64,000 nucleotides of DNA from Streptomyces griseiscabiei (GCF_020010925.1 NZ_JAGJBZ010000001.1:3575001-3639000), one strand, 5' to 3'. Numbered from the stretch's first letter, positions 47,083-56,953 are shown. The notes: generated from the letters alone by a model not told the origin. Program-made: numbers and translations.

Positions 47083-48476
47083 CCCCGCTGCGTCTGACCT
47101 GGGTGCAGCCGGAGGACCTCCTCGGCCACGAACTCCACCAGGCGGTGCAGGACGGCCGTGAACCGTCGGCCGTAGCGGCCCGCTGGCGAGCGGCGGGCGG
47201 CCCCGCGGCCCCCCTGCGCGCCGGCGCCTCCCCGGGGCGGGTCTCCCGCTACCTGCGGCAGCTCGCCGAGGACCTGCTGGACGAACTCGCCGATCTGCCG
47301 AGCGGGTTGAGCGAGGTCGAGCCGACGGCCCTGAGCGGGATCAAGGCGCTGTGCCCCCACTGGCCGACGCTCCCGGCCGGCCCCGGCACCCCGGGCGCGC
47401 CACCCCGCCCCGCCCCGGCCGCGTACCTCCCCCGCCTGGAGGCCGCGTGGCTGGGGCGCGCCGCAGGCTGCCTCCTCGGCAAGCCCGTCGAGAAGCTCCC
47501 CCTCGCCGCGATCCGCGACCTCGCGCGGGCGTCCGGCAACTGGCCCCTCACCACCTGGTTCACCGCCCGGGGCGTCCCCGCGGACCTGCTCGCCGCCCAC
47601 CCCTGGAACCGCCGCTCGGCCCCCACCTCCCTCGCCGAGAACATCGACGGCATGCCCGAGGACGACGACCTCAACTACCCCCTCCTCAACCTGCTCCTCC
47701 TGGCCCGCCACGGCCGCGCCTTCACCACCACCGACGTGGCGACCCTCTGGCTCGACGAACTCCCCGCCGGCCGCACCTTCACCGCCGAACGCGTCGCCTA
47801 CCGCAACCTCCTCAGCGGCATCGAGCCTCCGCACACGGCCCGCCACCGCAACCCGTTCCGCGAGTGGATCGGCGCCCTGATCCGCGCCGACGTGCACGGC
47901 TGGACCAACCCCGGCGACCCGGCCGGCGCGGCGGAACAGGCGCACCGCGACGCCACCCTCACCCACACCGCGAACGGCGTCTACGCGGCGATGTTCGTCG
48001 CGGCCACCATCGCGGAGGCGGCCACCGGCACCCACGACATCCACCACTGCCTGCGCACCGGCCTGACGGTCGTCCCCCCGGACTCCCGCCTGGCGAGGGC
48101 GGTCGCCCACGCCGTCCGACTCGCCCGGGAGATCAGGGACTTCGACGAGGTCGTCGACACCCTCCACACCACCTACGCCGACCACCACTGGGTCCACGCC
48201 CTGCCCAACACGGCCCTGCTCACCGCCGCCCTCACCCACGCGGACGGCGACTTCACGGCCTCCATCTGCCGTGCGGTGTCCGGCGGTTGGGACACCGACT
48301 CGGTCGGCGCGACGGCGGGCAGCATCGCCGGCCTCCTGACCGGTTCCCCGGACGCGCTCCCCGACCGCTGGACGGCCCCCCTCAAGAACCGCCTGGCCAC
48401 CTCGATCGCCGACTTCAACGGCATCGGCTTCGACACCCTGGCCCATCTCACCCTCCGGGAGACCCCCCACCCATGA
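47079..48476 (+). CDS. ADP-ribosylglycohydrolase family protein, paralogue 4
   Basis: A 465-residue divergent paralogue. An extra N-terminal domain of about 115 residues precedes the core, which opens GRAAGCLLGKPVEKL: Lys stands in the GDALG block, as in the GCLLGKPVE subgroup. Metal ligands are E194-D195-D196-D197 (PEDDDLNY) and D405-T-D407-S (GGWDTDSVGATAGSIAG). GTG 47079 overlaps the previous stop, and its own stop overlaps the CoA transferase start. Confidence 0.87.
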   Translation: MTPLRLTWVQPEDLLGHELHQAVQDGREPSAVAARWRAAGGPAAPLRAGASPGRVSRYLRQLAEDLLDELADLPSGLSEVEPTALSGIKALCPHWPTLPAGPGTPGAPPRPAPAAYLPRLEAAWLGRAAGCLLGKPVEKLPLAAIRDLARASGNWPLTTWFTARGVPADLLAAHPWNRRSAPTSLAENIDGMPEDDDLNYPLLNLLLLARHGRAFTTTDVATLWLDELPAGRTFTAERVAYRNLLSGIEPPHTARHRNPFREWIGALIRADVHGWTNPGDPAGAAEQAHRDATLTHTANGVYAAMFVAATIAEAATGTHDIHHCLRTGLTVVPPDSRLARAVAHAVRLAREIRDFDEVVDTLHTTYADHHWVHALPNTALLTAALTHADGDFTASICRAVSGGWDTDSVGATAGSIAGLLTGSPDALPDRWTAPLKNRLATSIADFNGIGFDTLAHLTLRETPHP

Positions 48477-49693
48477 CCCAGGCGCCACCTACGACGACCC
48501 AGGCGTACGACCCCCCGCTCAGCGGGCTCCGCGTCCTCGACCTCGCCACCCTCTTCGCCGGCCCCCTCGCCGCCACGATGCTCGGCGACTTCGGCGCGGA
48601 GGTCATCAAGGTCGAGCACCCCACGAAACCGGATCCGTCCCGGGGCCACGGCCCGTCGAAGGACGGCGTGGGCCTGTGGTGGAAGCTGCTGGGCCGCAAC
48701 AAGCGCACCCTGACGCTGAACCTCTCCACCCCCGGCGGCCGGGACACCCTCCTGCGCCTCGCCGCCACCGCCGATGTGATCATCGAGAACTTCCGCCCCG
48801 GCACCCTGGAGAAATGGGGCCTGGGCTGGCAGGAGCTGTCGGCGGCCAACCCGCGCCTGGTGCTGGCCCGGGTCACCGGCTTCGGACAGTTCGGCCCGTA
48901 CGCGCACCGCCCCGGCTTCGGCACGCTCGCCGAGGCGATGAGCGGCTTCGCGGCGATCACCGGCGAGCCGGACGCCCCGCCCGTGCTGCCGCCCTTCGGC
49001 CTGGCCGACTCGATCGCGGGTCTGGCGACGGCGTACGCGGTGATGACCGCGCTCACCGCGCGTGACCGCACCGGTCAGGGGCAGACGGTCGACATGGCGA
49101 TCATCGAGCCGATCCTCACCGTCCTCGGCCCCCAGCCCCTCTGGTACGACCAGCTGGGCCACGTCCAGCCCCGTACGGGCAACCGCTCCGCCAACAACGC
49201 GCCCCGCAACACCTACCGCACGGCGGACGGCTCCTGGGTGGCGGTCTCCACCTCGGCCCAGTCGATCGCCGAACGCGTGATGCGCCTGGTGGGACGGCCC
49301 GAGCTGATCGACGAGCCCTGGTTCGGTTCGGGTGCGGAGCGGGCCCGGCACGCGGACGTCCTGGACGAGGCGGTCGGTGCGTGGATCGCCCGCCACACCC
49401 GGGAGGAGGTCATCGAGGTGTTCGAGAAGGCGGAGGCGGCGGTGGCCCCCATCCAGGACGTCCGGGAGGTGATGACCGACCCGCAGTACCGCGCCCTGGA
49501 CACGATCACGACCGTCGACGACCCCGACCTCGGTCCGCTGCGGATGCAGAACGTGCTCTTCCGGCTCTCCGCGACCCCCGGCGCGATCCGCTGGGCGGGC
49601 CGCGCGCACGGCGCCGACACGGACGCGGTCCTCACCGAACTGGGCCTGTCCGAACCGGACATCGAGACCCTCCGCGCGGAGGGCGCCCTATGA
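48473..49693 (+). CDS. CaiB/BaiF-family (class III) CoA transferase
   Basis: A 406-residue class III CoA transferase. The N-terminal segment LRVLDLATLFAGPLAATMLGDFGAEVIKVE and the VIIENFRPGTLEKWGLG block are standard. Asp179 (FGLADSIAG) is at the place of the catalytic Asp that forms the acyl anhydride. It should move CoA between organic acids; the acid is unknown. It is coupled by ATGA on both sides, linking it to the ADP-ribosylglycohydrolases and to a lyase. Confidence 0.9.
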   Translation: MTQAPPTTTQAYDPPLSGLRVLDLATLFAGPLAATMLGDFGAEVIKVEHPTKPDPSRGHGPSKDGVGLWWKLLGRNKRTLTLNLSTPGGRDTLLRLAATADVIIENFRPGTLEKWGLGWQELSAANPRLVLARVTGFGQFGPYAHRPGFGTLAEAMSGFAAITGEPDAPPVLPPFGLADSIAGLATAYAVMTALTARDRTGQGQTVDMAIIEPILTVLGPQPLWYDQLGHVQPRTGNRSANNAPRNTYRTADGSWVAVSTSAQSIAERVMRLVGRPELIDEPWFGSGAERARHADVLDEAVGAWIARHTREEVIEVFEKAEAAVAPIQDVREVMTDPQYRALDTITTVDDPDLGPLRMQNVLFRLSATPGAIRWAGRAHGADTDAVLTELGLSEPDIETLRAEGAL

Positions 49694-50544
49694 CCCCGCC
49701 GCCGTCGGCGCCCCTCCCGCTGACCTGGCTGTACGTCCCCGGCGACCGCCCGGAGGTGGTCACCAAGGCCCTGTCCTGCGGCGCGGACGTGGTGATCGTG
49801 GACCTGGAGGACGCGGTGGCCCCCGACCGCAAGACCTACGCCCGCGCGGCCACCGCCGAACTCCTCTCGGCCCCGGCGCCCGTCCCGGTCCACGTCCGGG
49901 TGAACGCCCTGGGCACCCCGGAGGCCGAGGAGGACCTGAGAACCCTCTCCCCCCTCCCCGCCCTGGCGGCCCTCCGTCTCCCGAAGGTCACCTCCCCCGA
50001 CGAGATCGCGAGGGTCGCGGAGCGCACCGCACCGGCGGACGGCGGAGCGCTCCCGCTCTACGCCCTCCTCGAATCGGCGCTGGGTGTGGAACGGGCGTAC
50101 GACATCGCCACCGCGCATCCCGCCCTGCGCGGGATCGCCCTCGGCGAGGCGGATCTCCGCGCGGATCTGGCCGCGGCCGATGACCGGGCGCTGGACTGGC
50201 CCCGCTCCCGGGTGATCGTGGCGGCCCGTGCCGCGGGGCTCCCCTCCCCCGCGCAGTCGATCTACCCGGACACGCGGGACCTCGAAGGTCTGGCGTCCTC
50301 CTCCGCGCACGGCCGCGCGCTGGGGTTCCTGGGCCGAGCCGCCATCCACCCGCGCCAGCTGCCGGTGATCGAACGGGCCTACACCCCGACTCCTCAGGAG
50401 GTGGAGTCGGCCGAGCGGACGCTCCGAGCAGCGACCACCACGGCCGGGGCCCAGGCCCTCCCTGACGGCCGCTTCATCGATCCGGCCGTCGTCGCCGCGG
50501 CCCACAGAACCCTGACCCTTGCTGCCCGCCCCAGCAGACTTTGA
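49690..50544 (+). CDS. HpcH/HpaI (CitE-like) CoA-ester lyase
   Basis: A 284-residue TIM-barrel aldolase of the CitE/malyl-CoA lyase family: LYVPGDRPEVVTKALSCGADVVIVDLEDAV at the start, VRVNALGTPEAEEDL, the metal glutamate in ALLESALGVE and Asp in GEADLRADL. With the CoA transferase before it, the pair could activate a dicarboxylic acid and cleave a malyl- or methylmalyl-type CoA ester; alternatively it may be a beta-methylmalyl/malyl-CoA thioesterase. Last gene of the operon. Confidence 0.86.
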   Translation: MTPPPSAPLPLTWLYVPGDRPEVVTKALSCGADVVIVDLEDAVAPDRKTYARAATAELLSAPAPVPVHVRVNALGTPEAEEDLRTLSPLPALAALRLPKVTSPDEIARVAERTAPADGGALPLYALLESALGVERAYDIATAHPALRGIALGEADLRADLAAADDRALDWPRSRVIVAARAAGLPSPAQSIYPDTRDLEGLASSSAHGRALGFLGRAAIHPRQLPVIERAYTPTPQEVESAERTLRAATTTAGAQALPDGRFIDPAVVAAAHRTLTLAARPSRL

Positions 50545-50611
50545 TCGCCCCCGCCGCCCCTACCCGTCCCATCCACCAGGGGTTGCGCCCCTTCGACCCC
50601 CAGACGTCCGC

Positions 50612-50760
50612 CCGGTGGGGGCTGGTCGCGCAGTTCCCCGCGCCCCTGAAAAGCGGGGCTGCGCCCCGTGCTTTTCCAGGCCCGCCGCCGGTCGCCTTTC
50701 AGGGCCGCGGGGGCCTGGTCTCTTAGGGGCGCGGGGAACTGCGCGACCAGCCCCCACCGG
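50612..50760. repeat. Large inverted repeat with 36-bp perfect arms
   Basis: Arms at 50612-50647 and 50725-50760 are exact reverse complements (right arm begins AGGGGCGCGGGGAACTGCG). The 77-base centre holds two further hairpins: AAAAGC-GGGGC with a short loop, and CCAGGCCC paired with GGGCCTGG. The element fills most of the 324-bp gap between the lyase and lgt genes and has single-arm relatives at 16843 and 21581, so it belongs to a dispersed streptomycete repeat family. The rest of the gap holds the lgt terminator. Confidence 0.9.
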
Positions 50761-50806
50761 ACCCGCACCCGACCACGCACCCCCAGCCACCCCAGTCCCC
50801 CGAACC

Positions 50807-50839
50807 AAAAACCCACCCGCCCCGAAGGGGCAGGTGGGT
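50807..50839 (-). terminator. Intrinsic terminator of lgt
   Basis: Read on the minus strand, ACCCACCTGCCCC-TTC-GGGGCGGGTGGGT forms a 13-bp stem with one mismatch, followed by five T residues. It starts 30 bases after the lgt stop. This is the clearest canonical intrinsic terminator in the window. Confidence 0.88.
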
Positions 50840-50868
50840 GGGCACCACATCAACCGGAACAGCGACGC

Positions 50869-51867
50869 TCAGCTCTTCTCCGCGGACTCGGGCTCCTTCT
50901 TCCCGCCCTCCGCGCCGGAGGCCTCCGCATCCTTCTTCTCGTCCTCTTCGTCGCCCTTCGCCTTGCCGGACGACTCCCCCGACACCGACTCCGACTTCGA
51001 CTCCGCACCATCTTCCAGCGCGGCAGCGCCCTCGTCCCCTCCACCGTCGGAGACCCCCGGCTCGACGATCTCCTCCCGCCCCGGCCGCTTCCGCGCCGAC
51101 AGGACGATGTAGACGACGGCGAGGACGAAGACGAAGATCGCGGTCCAGTTGTTGAGGCGCAGCCCGAGAATGTGGTGGGCCTCGTCGACCCGCATGTACT
51201 CGATCCAGAACCGCCCCGCGCAGTACGCGGCGACATACAGCGCGAACGCCCGCCCGTGCCCGAGCTTGAACCGGCGGTCCGCCCAGATGACGAGGAGCGC
51301 GACACCGATGCACCACAGCGACTCGTAGAGGAAGGTCGGGTGGTACGTCCCCGGCAGCCGTCCGTCCGTGGAGGACGTGATCTCCACGGCCCACGGCAGA
51401 TCCGTCGGCTTGCCGTACAGCTCCTGGTTGAACCAGTTGCCCCAGCGCCCGATCGCCTGGGCGAGCGCGATACCGGGGGCGACGGCGTCGGCGTACGCGG
51501 GCAGCGGGATCCCCCGCCGCCGGCACCCGATCCACGCGCCCACCGCGCCGAGCGCGATCGCGCCCCAGATGCCGAGCCCGCCCTCCCAGACCTTGAAGGC
51601 GTCGACCCAGTCACGGCCCTCGCTGAAGTACAGCTCGTAGTCCGTGATCACGTGGTAGAGCCGTCCGCCGATCAGACCGAACGGCACGGCCCAGACGGCG
51701 ATGTCGGCGACCGTACCGGCCTGTCCGCCCCGAGCGACCCAGCGTTTGTTGCCGAGCCAGACGGCTACGAAGACACCGATGATGATGCAGAAGGCGTAGC
51801 CGCGCAGCGGGACGGGACCGAGGTACAGCACCCCGCGCGACGGGCTGGGAATGTAGGCAAGTTCCAT
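50869..51867 (-). CDS. lgt: Prolipoprotein diacylglyceryl transferase
   Basis: A membrane enzyme that attaches diacylglycerol to lipobox cysteines, 332 residues. The Lgt signature GRWGNWFNQELYG is present, with VPFGLIGGRLYHVI early and GRAFALYVAAYCAGRFWIEYMR in the last part. Seven hydrophobic segments end near residue 262. A 65-residue acidic, serine/glutamate/lysine-rich cytoplasmic tail follows, a streptomycete addition. ATG 51867 gives MELAYIPSPSRG; no strong ribosome site is seen. Confidence 0.95.
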   Translation of the reverse strand: MELAYIPSPSRGVLYLGPVPLRGYAFCIIIGVFVAVWLGNKRWVARGGQAGTVADIAVWAVPFGLIGGRLYHVITDYELYFSEGRDWVDAFKVWEGGLGIWGAIALGAVGAWIGCRRRGIPLPAYADAVAPGIALAQAIGRWGNWFNQELYGKPTDLPWAVEITSSTDGRLPGTYHPTFLYESLWCIGVALLVIWADRRFKLGHGRAFALYVAAYCAGRFWIEYMRVDEAHHILGLRLNNWTAIFVFVLAVVYIVLSARKRPGREEIVEPGVSDGGGDEGAAALEDGAESKSESVSGESSGKAKGDEEDEKKDAEASGAEGGKKEPESAEKS

Positions 51868-51985
51868 GGCAGGGTCGACGCTACCCTGCCGGGCCCGGCC
51901 GACGGCGGGCGCCCCGGCAACGGGTCCATAACGCCGTACCACGCCCGCCTTGACACCCCACGGCCCCCACGGGACACCCGGAATC

Positions 51986-52759
51986 TCACCCCGCGGCCCT
52001 GGCCTCCACCATCTGCTTCAGCTTGGCGGGGGTCATGGACTGGTCCGCGTAGATGTTGGTGCCGTTGAGGAAGACGCTGGGCGTGCCGGAGAAGCCGCCC
52101 TTCTGGAAGGCCTCGTTCGACTTCGCGACCCAGCTGTTGTGCGTGCCGTCCTCGACGCAGCCGCGGAATTCCGCGGTGTCCAGGCCGTCCACCTTCTTCG
52201 CCAGGTCGAGGAGCTTGGCCTCGTCGGCGAAGGCGTCGTCCGTCTCGGGCGGCTGGTTCTGGTACAGCACGTCGTGGTACGCCGGGAACTTGCCCTCGTT
52301 CTGCGCGCACGCGGCGGCGTTCGCGGCCTTGCGGGAGCCGCTGCCACCCATGTTCCCGTCGATCAGGGTGGCGAGGTGGTACTCGACCTTCAGCTTTCCG
52401 GCCTCGGTCAGCTCGTGGATCGTCGAGCGGTAGGCGTCCTCGAAGGATTTGCAGGCCGGGCAGCGGAAGTCCTCCCACACCGAGAGGGTCGACCTGGCGC
52501 CGGCGTCCCCGACGGGGATCGCGAGGCTGTCCTCGCCGTTGGCCCCCGAGGGCGCGACGACCGGGCCCGCGCTGTCGGCGTCGTCCTTGCCCGCGTTCGC
52601 CGCCACGACGCCGATCACTGCGGCCAGTCCCAGCACGCCCACCACCGAGGCGCCCACGATCAGGGCCCGACGACGCTTCTCGGCGGTCTTCTGCTTCTCG
52701 CGCTCCTCCGCCAGCCGTTCCCGGGCGGTGCGCTTTCCCTCACGGTTCTTCTCGCTCAC
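51986..52759 (-). CDS. Membrane-anchored DsbA/thioredoxin-fold protein
   Basis: A 257-residue protein with a charged cytoplasmic head (1-30), one membrane segment (about 32-54) and an extracellular DsbA-like domain. The redox motif is C100-P-A-C103 (FRCPACKSF); the cis-Pro loop is GTPSVFLNG near 230. It should act as a thiol oxidase or isomerase on exported proteins. Two further cysteines occur (AAACAQ, FRGCVED). The start is GTG 52759. It lies between lgt and the trp genes but shares no operon with either. Confidence 0.9.
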   Translation of the reverse strand: MSEKNREGKRTARERLAEEREKQKTAEKRRRALIVGASVVGVLGLAAVIGVVAANAGKDDADSAGPVVAPSGANGEDSLAIPVGDAGARSTLSVWEDFRCPACKSFEDAYRSTIHELTEAGKLKVEYHLATLIDGNMGGSGSRKAANAAACAQNEGKFPAYHDVLYQNQPPETDDAFADEAKLLDLAKKVDGLDTAEFRGCVEDGTHNSWVAKSNEAFQKGGFSGTPSVFLNGTNIYADQSMTPAKLKQMVEARAAG

Positions 52760-52776
52760 ATCCCGCAGAACGAACC

Positions 52777-52799
52777 GGGGAGGCGCTCAGCGCCTCCCC
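52777..52799 (-). terminator. Terminator hairpin after trpA
   Basis: Perfect 10-bp arms GGGGAGGCGC (52777-52786) and GCGCCTCCCC (52790-52799) with a three-base loop, about 125 bases past the trpA stop and 18 bases before the DsbA-like start. Most likely it ends trp-operon transcription. Confidence 0.75.
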
Positions 52800-52923
52800 G
52801 ATCCCACTTCCACCCGTTCGAGTGAGCGTATTGCCCGTTACGTCCAGGCCTCCCGTACGAATAACGGGTGAACGTCACGAGCCCCCTCGGCGCGCCGGAT
52901 CACACATCCGCCGGCCGACCGGC

Positions 52924-53742
52924 TCACGCGCCCCGGCGTACGCCCTTGGCCAGGTCGCCCGCCAGTTCCCGTACGGCGTCCAGTCCTGCGGCCTCGTCCG
53001 GCGCGTCCAGCATTCGCTTCACGAACGCGGACCCGACGATCACCCCGTCGGCGAACCCGGCGACCTCGGCGGCCTGCTCGGCGTTGGAGACCCCGAGCCC
53101 GACGCAGACCGGCAGGCCGGAACCGGTGGCCCGGGTCCGCTCCACCAGGTCCTGGGCCTGTGCGCCCACCGACGCCCGGGTGCCGGTGACCCCCATCAGC
53201 GAGGCGGCGTAGACGAAGCCGCTGCCCGCCGCGGTGATCTCGGCGAGGCGGGCGTCCCTGCTGCTGGGCGCGACCACGAAGACCGTGCCGAGGCCGTGCT
53301 TCCCGGCGTGCTCCCTCCACAGCGCCGACTCCTGGACGGGCAGGTCGGGCAGGATGCAGCCCGCGCCGCCCGCCTCGGCCAGCTCGGCCGTGAAGCGCTC
53401 GACGCCGTAGCGGTCGATGGGGTTCCAGTACGTCATGACGAGGACGGGCTTCCCGGTGGCCTCGAAGGCCTCCCGGACCGTCCGCATCACATCGGCGATC
53501 TTGACGCCGCCCCGCAGGGCGATGTCGTCGGCGGTCTGGATGACGGGTCCGTCGAGGACCGGGTCGCTGTGCGGCAGTCCGACCTCGACGACGTCGGCGC
53601 CGCCCTCGAAGACGGCCTTGATCGCGGCGATGCCGCCGTCGACGGTCGGGAACCCGGCCGGCAGATAGGCGATCAGCGCGGACCGTCCCTCCGCCCTGGC
53701 GGCGGCGAGGGTGTCGCTCAACAGCTGGATGTTGCCGCTCAC
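52924..53742 (-). CDS. trpA: Tryptophan synthase alpha subunit
   Basis: TIM-barrel subunit of 272 residues that cleaves indole-3-glycerol phosphate to indole. Catalytic Glu53 ([10 protein letters not shown]) and Asp64 (VLDGP) are in place; the GVTGTRAS loop and VGLGVSN phosphate site are intact. GTG 53742 overlaps the trpB stop by four bases, coupling the two subunits. Confidence 0.97.
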   Translation of the reverse strand: MSGNIQLLSDTLAAARAEGRSALIAYLPAGFPTVDGGIAAIKAVFEGGADVVEVGLPHSDPVLDGPVIQTADDIALRGGVKIADVMRTVREAFEATGKPVLVMTYWNPIDRYGVERFTAELAEAGGAGCILPDLPVQESALWREHAGKHGLGTVFVVAPSSRDARLAEITAAGSGFVYAASLMGVTGTRASVGAQAQDLVERTRATGSGLPVCVGLGVSNAEQAAEVAGFADGVIVGSAFVKRMLDAPDEAAGLDAVRELAGDLAKGVRRGA

Positions 53743-55028
53743 TTGGCGTCCCCCTCGATCTCCGCGAGATCGGCCGCGTCGGCGGCCACCTCGGCGTCGG
53801 CACCGCTGTCGTACAGACCGAAGTAGCGCGCGGCCGTGTCCATGTCCTTGTCGCCGCGCCCGGACAGGTTGACGACGATCAGCCCGTCCTTGCCCAGCTC
53901 CCGGCCGACCTCCAGGGCCCCGGCGAGCGCGTGGGCGCTCTCGATCGCCGGGATGATGCCCTCGGTGCGCGACAGCAGCCGCAGCGCCTGCATGGCCGCG
54001 TCGTCGGTGACCGCGCGGTACTCGCCGCGCCCGCTGTCCTTGAGGTAGGAGTGCTCGGGGCCGATGCCCGGGTAGTCCAGACCCGCCGAGATCGAGTAGG
54101 GCTCGGTGATCTGGCCCTCCTCGTCCTGGAGGACGTACGAGCGCGAGCCGTGCAGGATGCCCGGCTCACCGGCGGTCAGTGTCGCCGCGTGCTCACCGGT
54201 CTCGATGCCGTGCCCGGCCGGTTCGCAGCCGATGAGGCGTACGCCGGCGTCCGGGATGAAGGCGTGGAAGAGCCCGATGGCGTTGGAGCCGCCGCCCACG
54301 CAGGCGACGGCGGCGTCGGGGAGGCGCCCGGCGCGTTCGAGGATCTGCCGCCGTGCCTCGACGCCGATCACCCGGTGGAAGTCGCGGACCATGGCGGGGA
54401 AGGGGTGCGGCCCGGCCACGGTGCCGAACAGGTAGTGGGTGCGGTCGACGTTGGCGACCCAGTCACGGAACGCCTCGTTGATGGCGTCCTTGAGGGTCCG
54501 GGAGCCGGACTTCACGGCGACGACCTCGGCGCCCAGCATGCGCATACGGGCGACGTTGAGGGCCTGCCGCTGGGTGTCGATCTCGCCCATGTAGATGGTG
54601 CAGTCGAGGCCGAAGAGCGCGCAGGCCGTGGCCGTGGCGACGCCGTGCTGGCCCGCTCCGGTCTCGGCGATGACCCGGGTCTTGCCCATGCGCTTGGTGA
54701 GCAGGGCCTGCCCGAGCACGTTGTTGATCTTGTGCGATCCGGTGTGGTTGAGGTCCTCGCGCTTGAGGAACACCCGCGCCCCGCCGGCGTGTTCGGCGAA
54801 CCGCGGCACCTCGGTGAGCGAGCTGGGCCGCCCCGTGTAGTGCACGAGCAGATCGTCGAGCTCACGCGCGAACTCGGGGTCGTGCTTCGCCTTGTCGTAC
54901 TCCACGGCGACCTCGTCCACGGCGGCGACCAGCGCCTCCGGGATGAACTTGCCGCCGAACGCGCCGAAATACCCCTCGGCGCTGGGAACCTGACCCTCGG
55001 GGTCGGGAATGAAGAACTCACTGGACAT
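53739..55028 (-). CDS. trpB: Tryptophan synthase beta subunit
   Basis: PLP enzyme of 429 residues joining indole and serine. Lys100 in HTGSHKINN binds the cofactor, with [10 protein letters not shown] and GGGSNAIG as substrate and phosphate loops. I choose ATG 55028 (MSSEFFIPD) because GAGGT lies six bases upstream; the longer frame to 55049 is less well supported. The 122 bases between it and trpM carry no gene. Confidence 0.97.
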   Translation of the reverse strand: MSSEFFIPDPEGQVPSAEGYFGAFGGKFIPEALVAAVDEVAVEYDKAKHDPEFARELDDLLVHYTGRPSSLTEVPRFAEHAGGARVFLKREDLNHTGSHKINNVLGQALLTKRMGKTRVIAETGAGQHGVATATACALFGLDCTIYMGEIDTQRQALNVARMRMLGAEVVAVKSGSRTLKDAINEAFRDWVANVDRTHYLFGTVAGPHPFPAMVRDFHRVIGVEARRQILERAGRLPDAAVACVGGGSNAIGLFHAFIPDAGVRLIGCEPAGHGIETGEHAATLTAGEPGILHGSRSYVLQDEEGQITEPYSISAGLDYPGIGPEHSYLKDSGRGEYRAVTDDAAMQALRLLSRTEGIIPAIESAHALAGALEVGRELGKDGLIVVNLSGRGDKDMDTAARYFGLYDSGADAEVAADAADLAEIEGDAK

Positions 55029-55150
55029 GCGCATACCTCGCAGGGGCATGGATGGCCCCGTCGTCGGTCGGACTATGGCTCACGGCGGTCACACACGCAC
55101 GCGCTGCCCGAGGGCCCGCCGACCGCCGTCCCGAGGAAGAGGGACGCGGC

Positions 55151-55345
55151 TCAGCCGCCCGCAGGGTATCGGCGCGTACGTGACCGGGGCCATCGCATGC
55201 CGTTCACCTGACCCGGCTCGTCACCGATGACATAACGGACCCGGCGCCCGTGGACCCGGCGGGCGGGCGCCCGGCAGCCACGGGGACGGCACCCGCGCGC
55301 GAGGCGGGCGTAGGGGTCCCTGGGAGTCATGGTGATCGAGAACAT
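55151..55345 (-). CDS. trpM: TrpM-like small basic protein
   Basis: A small arginine-rich protein of about 64 residues lying between trpC and trpB, where streptomycetes carry trpM. It contains RDPYARLARGCRPRGC followed by RAPARRVHGRRVRYVIGDEPG, with two cysteines and no membrane segment. TrpM is reported as a modulator of tryptophan synthesis and growth in S. coelicolor. The start is uncertain: ATG 55345 (MFSITM) or ATG 55330 (MTPRDP); neither has a clear ribosome site. Confidence 0.65.
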   Translation of the reverse strand: MFSITMTPRDPYARLARGCRPRGCRAPARRVHGRRVRYVIGDEPGQVNGMRWPRSRTRRYPAGG

Positions 55346-55418
55346 CGAGGCACAGCCTACCGCTCCGGTGTCACCCGGGTGGGCGACACCGGGTGCGGCG
55401 GGGTCCGTCATGGCCGGG

Positions 55419-56228
55419 TCAGTTCCGGCCGTGCCGCAGCGCCGGGTGCTCGCCCGCGGCGACCAGGTCGGCGACGGCCGTCCTGGGGTCCTTGCCGGTG
55501 ACGAGGGACTCGCCCACGAGGACCGCGTCGGCGCCGGCGTTGGCGTAGGCGATGAGGTCGTGCGGGCCCCGGACGCCGGACTCGGCGATCTTGACGATGG
55601 AGTCGGGGATCTCGGGGGCGACCCGCTCGAACGTGGTGCGGTCGACCTCCAGGGTCTTGAGGTTCCGGGCGTTGACGCCGATCACCCGGGCGCCGGCGTC
55701 AACGGCCCGCTCGACCTCGTCCTCGTCGTGGACCTCGACGAGCGGGGTGAGCCCGATGGACTCGGCGCGCTCGATCAGCGACTCCAGCGCCGGCTGGTCG
55801 AGGGCCGCGACGATCAGCAGGGCCACGTCGGCGCCGTAGGCCCGCGCCTCCCACAGCTGGTAGGAGGTGACGATGAAGTCCTTGCGCAGGACGGGGATGT
55901 CCACACGCGCGCGAACGGCCTCCAGGTCGGCGAGCGAACCGCCGAAGCGGCGCTGTTCGGTGAGGACGGAGATGATCGCCGCACCGCCCGCCTCGTAGTC
56001 GGCCGCGAGTCCGGCCGGGTCGGCGATCGCGGCGAGCGCGCCCTTGGAGGGGCTGGACCGCTTCACCTCGCAGATCACCTTGACGCCGTCGCCGCGCAGC
56101 GCGGCCGCGCCGTCCTTGGCCGCCGGAGCCTTCGCCGCGCGCTCCTTGAGCTCGTCGAGGCTGACGCGCGCCTGCCGCTCCGCGAGGTCGGCACGGACTC
56201 CGTCGATGATCTCGTCGAGCACACTCAC
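55419..56228 (-). CDS. trpC: Indole-3-glycerol phosphate synthase
   Basis: A 269-residue TIM-barrel enzyme of tryptophan synthesis. The catalytic segment [11 protein letters not shown] contains Glu54 and Lys56; VLRKDFIV holds the second catalytic lysine and IGVNARNL and AESGV the phosphate site. GTG 56228 has AAGGGGA upstream. It is the first gene of the trpCMBA block; the 188-bp gap upstream (56229-56416) probably contains its promoter. Confidence 0.97.
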   Translation of the reverse strand: MSVLDEIIDGVRADLAERQARVSLDELKERAAKAPAAKDGAAALRGDGVKVICEVKRSSPSKGALAAIADPAGLAADYEAGGAAIISVLTEQRRFGGSLADLEAVRARVDIPVLRKDFIVTSYQLWEARAYGADVALLIVAALDQPALESLIERAESIGLTPLVEVHDEDEVERAVDAGARVIGVNARNLKTLEVDRTTFERVAPEIPDSIVKIAESGVRGPHDLIAYANAGADAVLVGESLVTGKDPRTAVADLVAAGEHPALRHGRN

Positions 56229-56416
56229 GCGAGCGGTCCCCTTTCAGACGGTGAAACGGTGGAAACGGCAAAAATCAGTGACAACGTTTGACGGTCATGT
56301 ATTGACAGCCGAGCGTTCCCAGGGTTCAGGCAGTTCACTGTGATGGTATCCGCAGGAGGGCGTAGGCCTCGCATCCGGTTGACGGCGGTCCCACTACCTG
56401 GACGTTCGCCATTTGA

Positions 56417-56869
56417 TCAAGGATGGAGCCAGCCACCGAACGGCGAGTTCCGGACAACCGTGAAGACCAGCGCCAACGCGCCCAGTGACCACATCTGCAC
56501 CGGCCCGAGCCGCAGCCGCAGCGGTCGCCCGCGCGCCACATGGACCACCCAGACGGTCCACAGCACCGCGAAGCCCAAAAAGCCCGCGACGGCCAGCGCG
56601 TTGTCGGTGAGCGCGGTCGCGAGGTCGCCGTGCGCGAAGGCGTGCGCGCTGCGCAGACCGCCGCAGCCTGGACAGTAGAGACCGGTGAAACGCCACAGCG
56701 GGCAGACCGGGTAGTGGCCGGGTTCGTTGGGGTCCACGGCCGCGACATACGCGAAGGCCCCGCCCACGGCCGTGAGCACCGCGGCGGGCAGCCAGAGCCC
56801 GGCGCGCGCCGGGCGCGGCGTCGGGTGTACGGGCGCGGTCGGCTGGGTCTCGGCGTTCACACACCGCAT
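56417..56869 (-). CDS. DUF2752 membrane protein
   Basis: A 150-residue protein with three hydrophobic segments and the DUF2752 signature CPLWRFTGLYCPGCGGLRSAHAFAHGD (cysteine-containing loop near 56-82). No function is known for the family. Position in the trp region is conserved in streptomycetes as I recall. A GTG nine bases inside is an alternative start. Confidence 0.82.
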   Translation of the reverse strand: MRCVNAETQPTAPVHPTPRPARAGLWLPAAVLTAVGGAFAYVAAVDPNEPGHYPVCPLWRFTGLYCPGCGGLRSAHAFAHGDLATALTDNALAVAGFLGFAVLWTVWVVHVARGRPLRLRLGPVQMWSLGALALVFTVVRNSPFGGWLHP

Positions 56870-56953
56870 TCTGCCCCGCGCGGGCCGTACACGCGCACGA
56901 GGGACGGCCGGGCGGTGTGCCCGGTCGTCCCTCGTGCGGAAGTCCGGCTGGAG

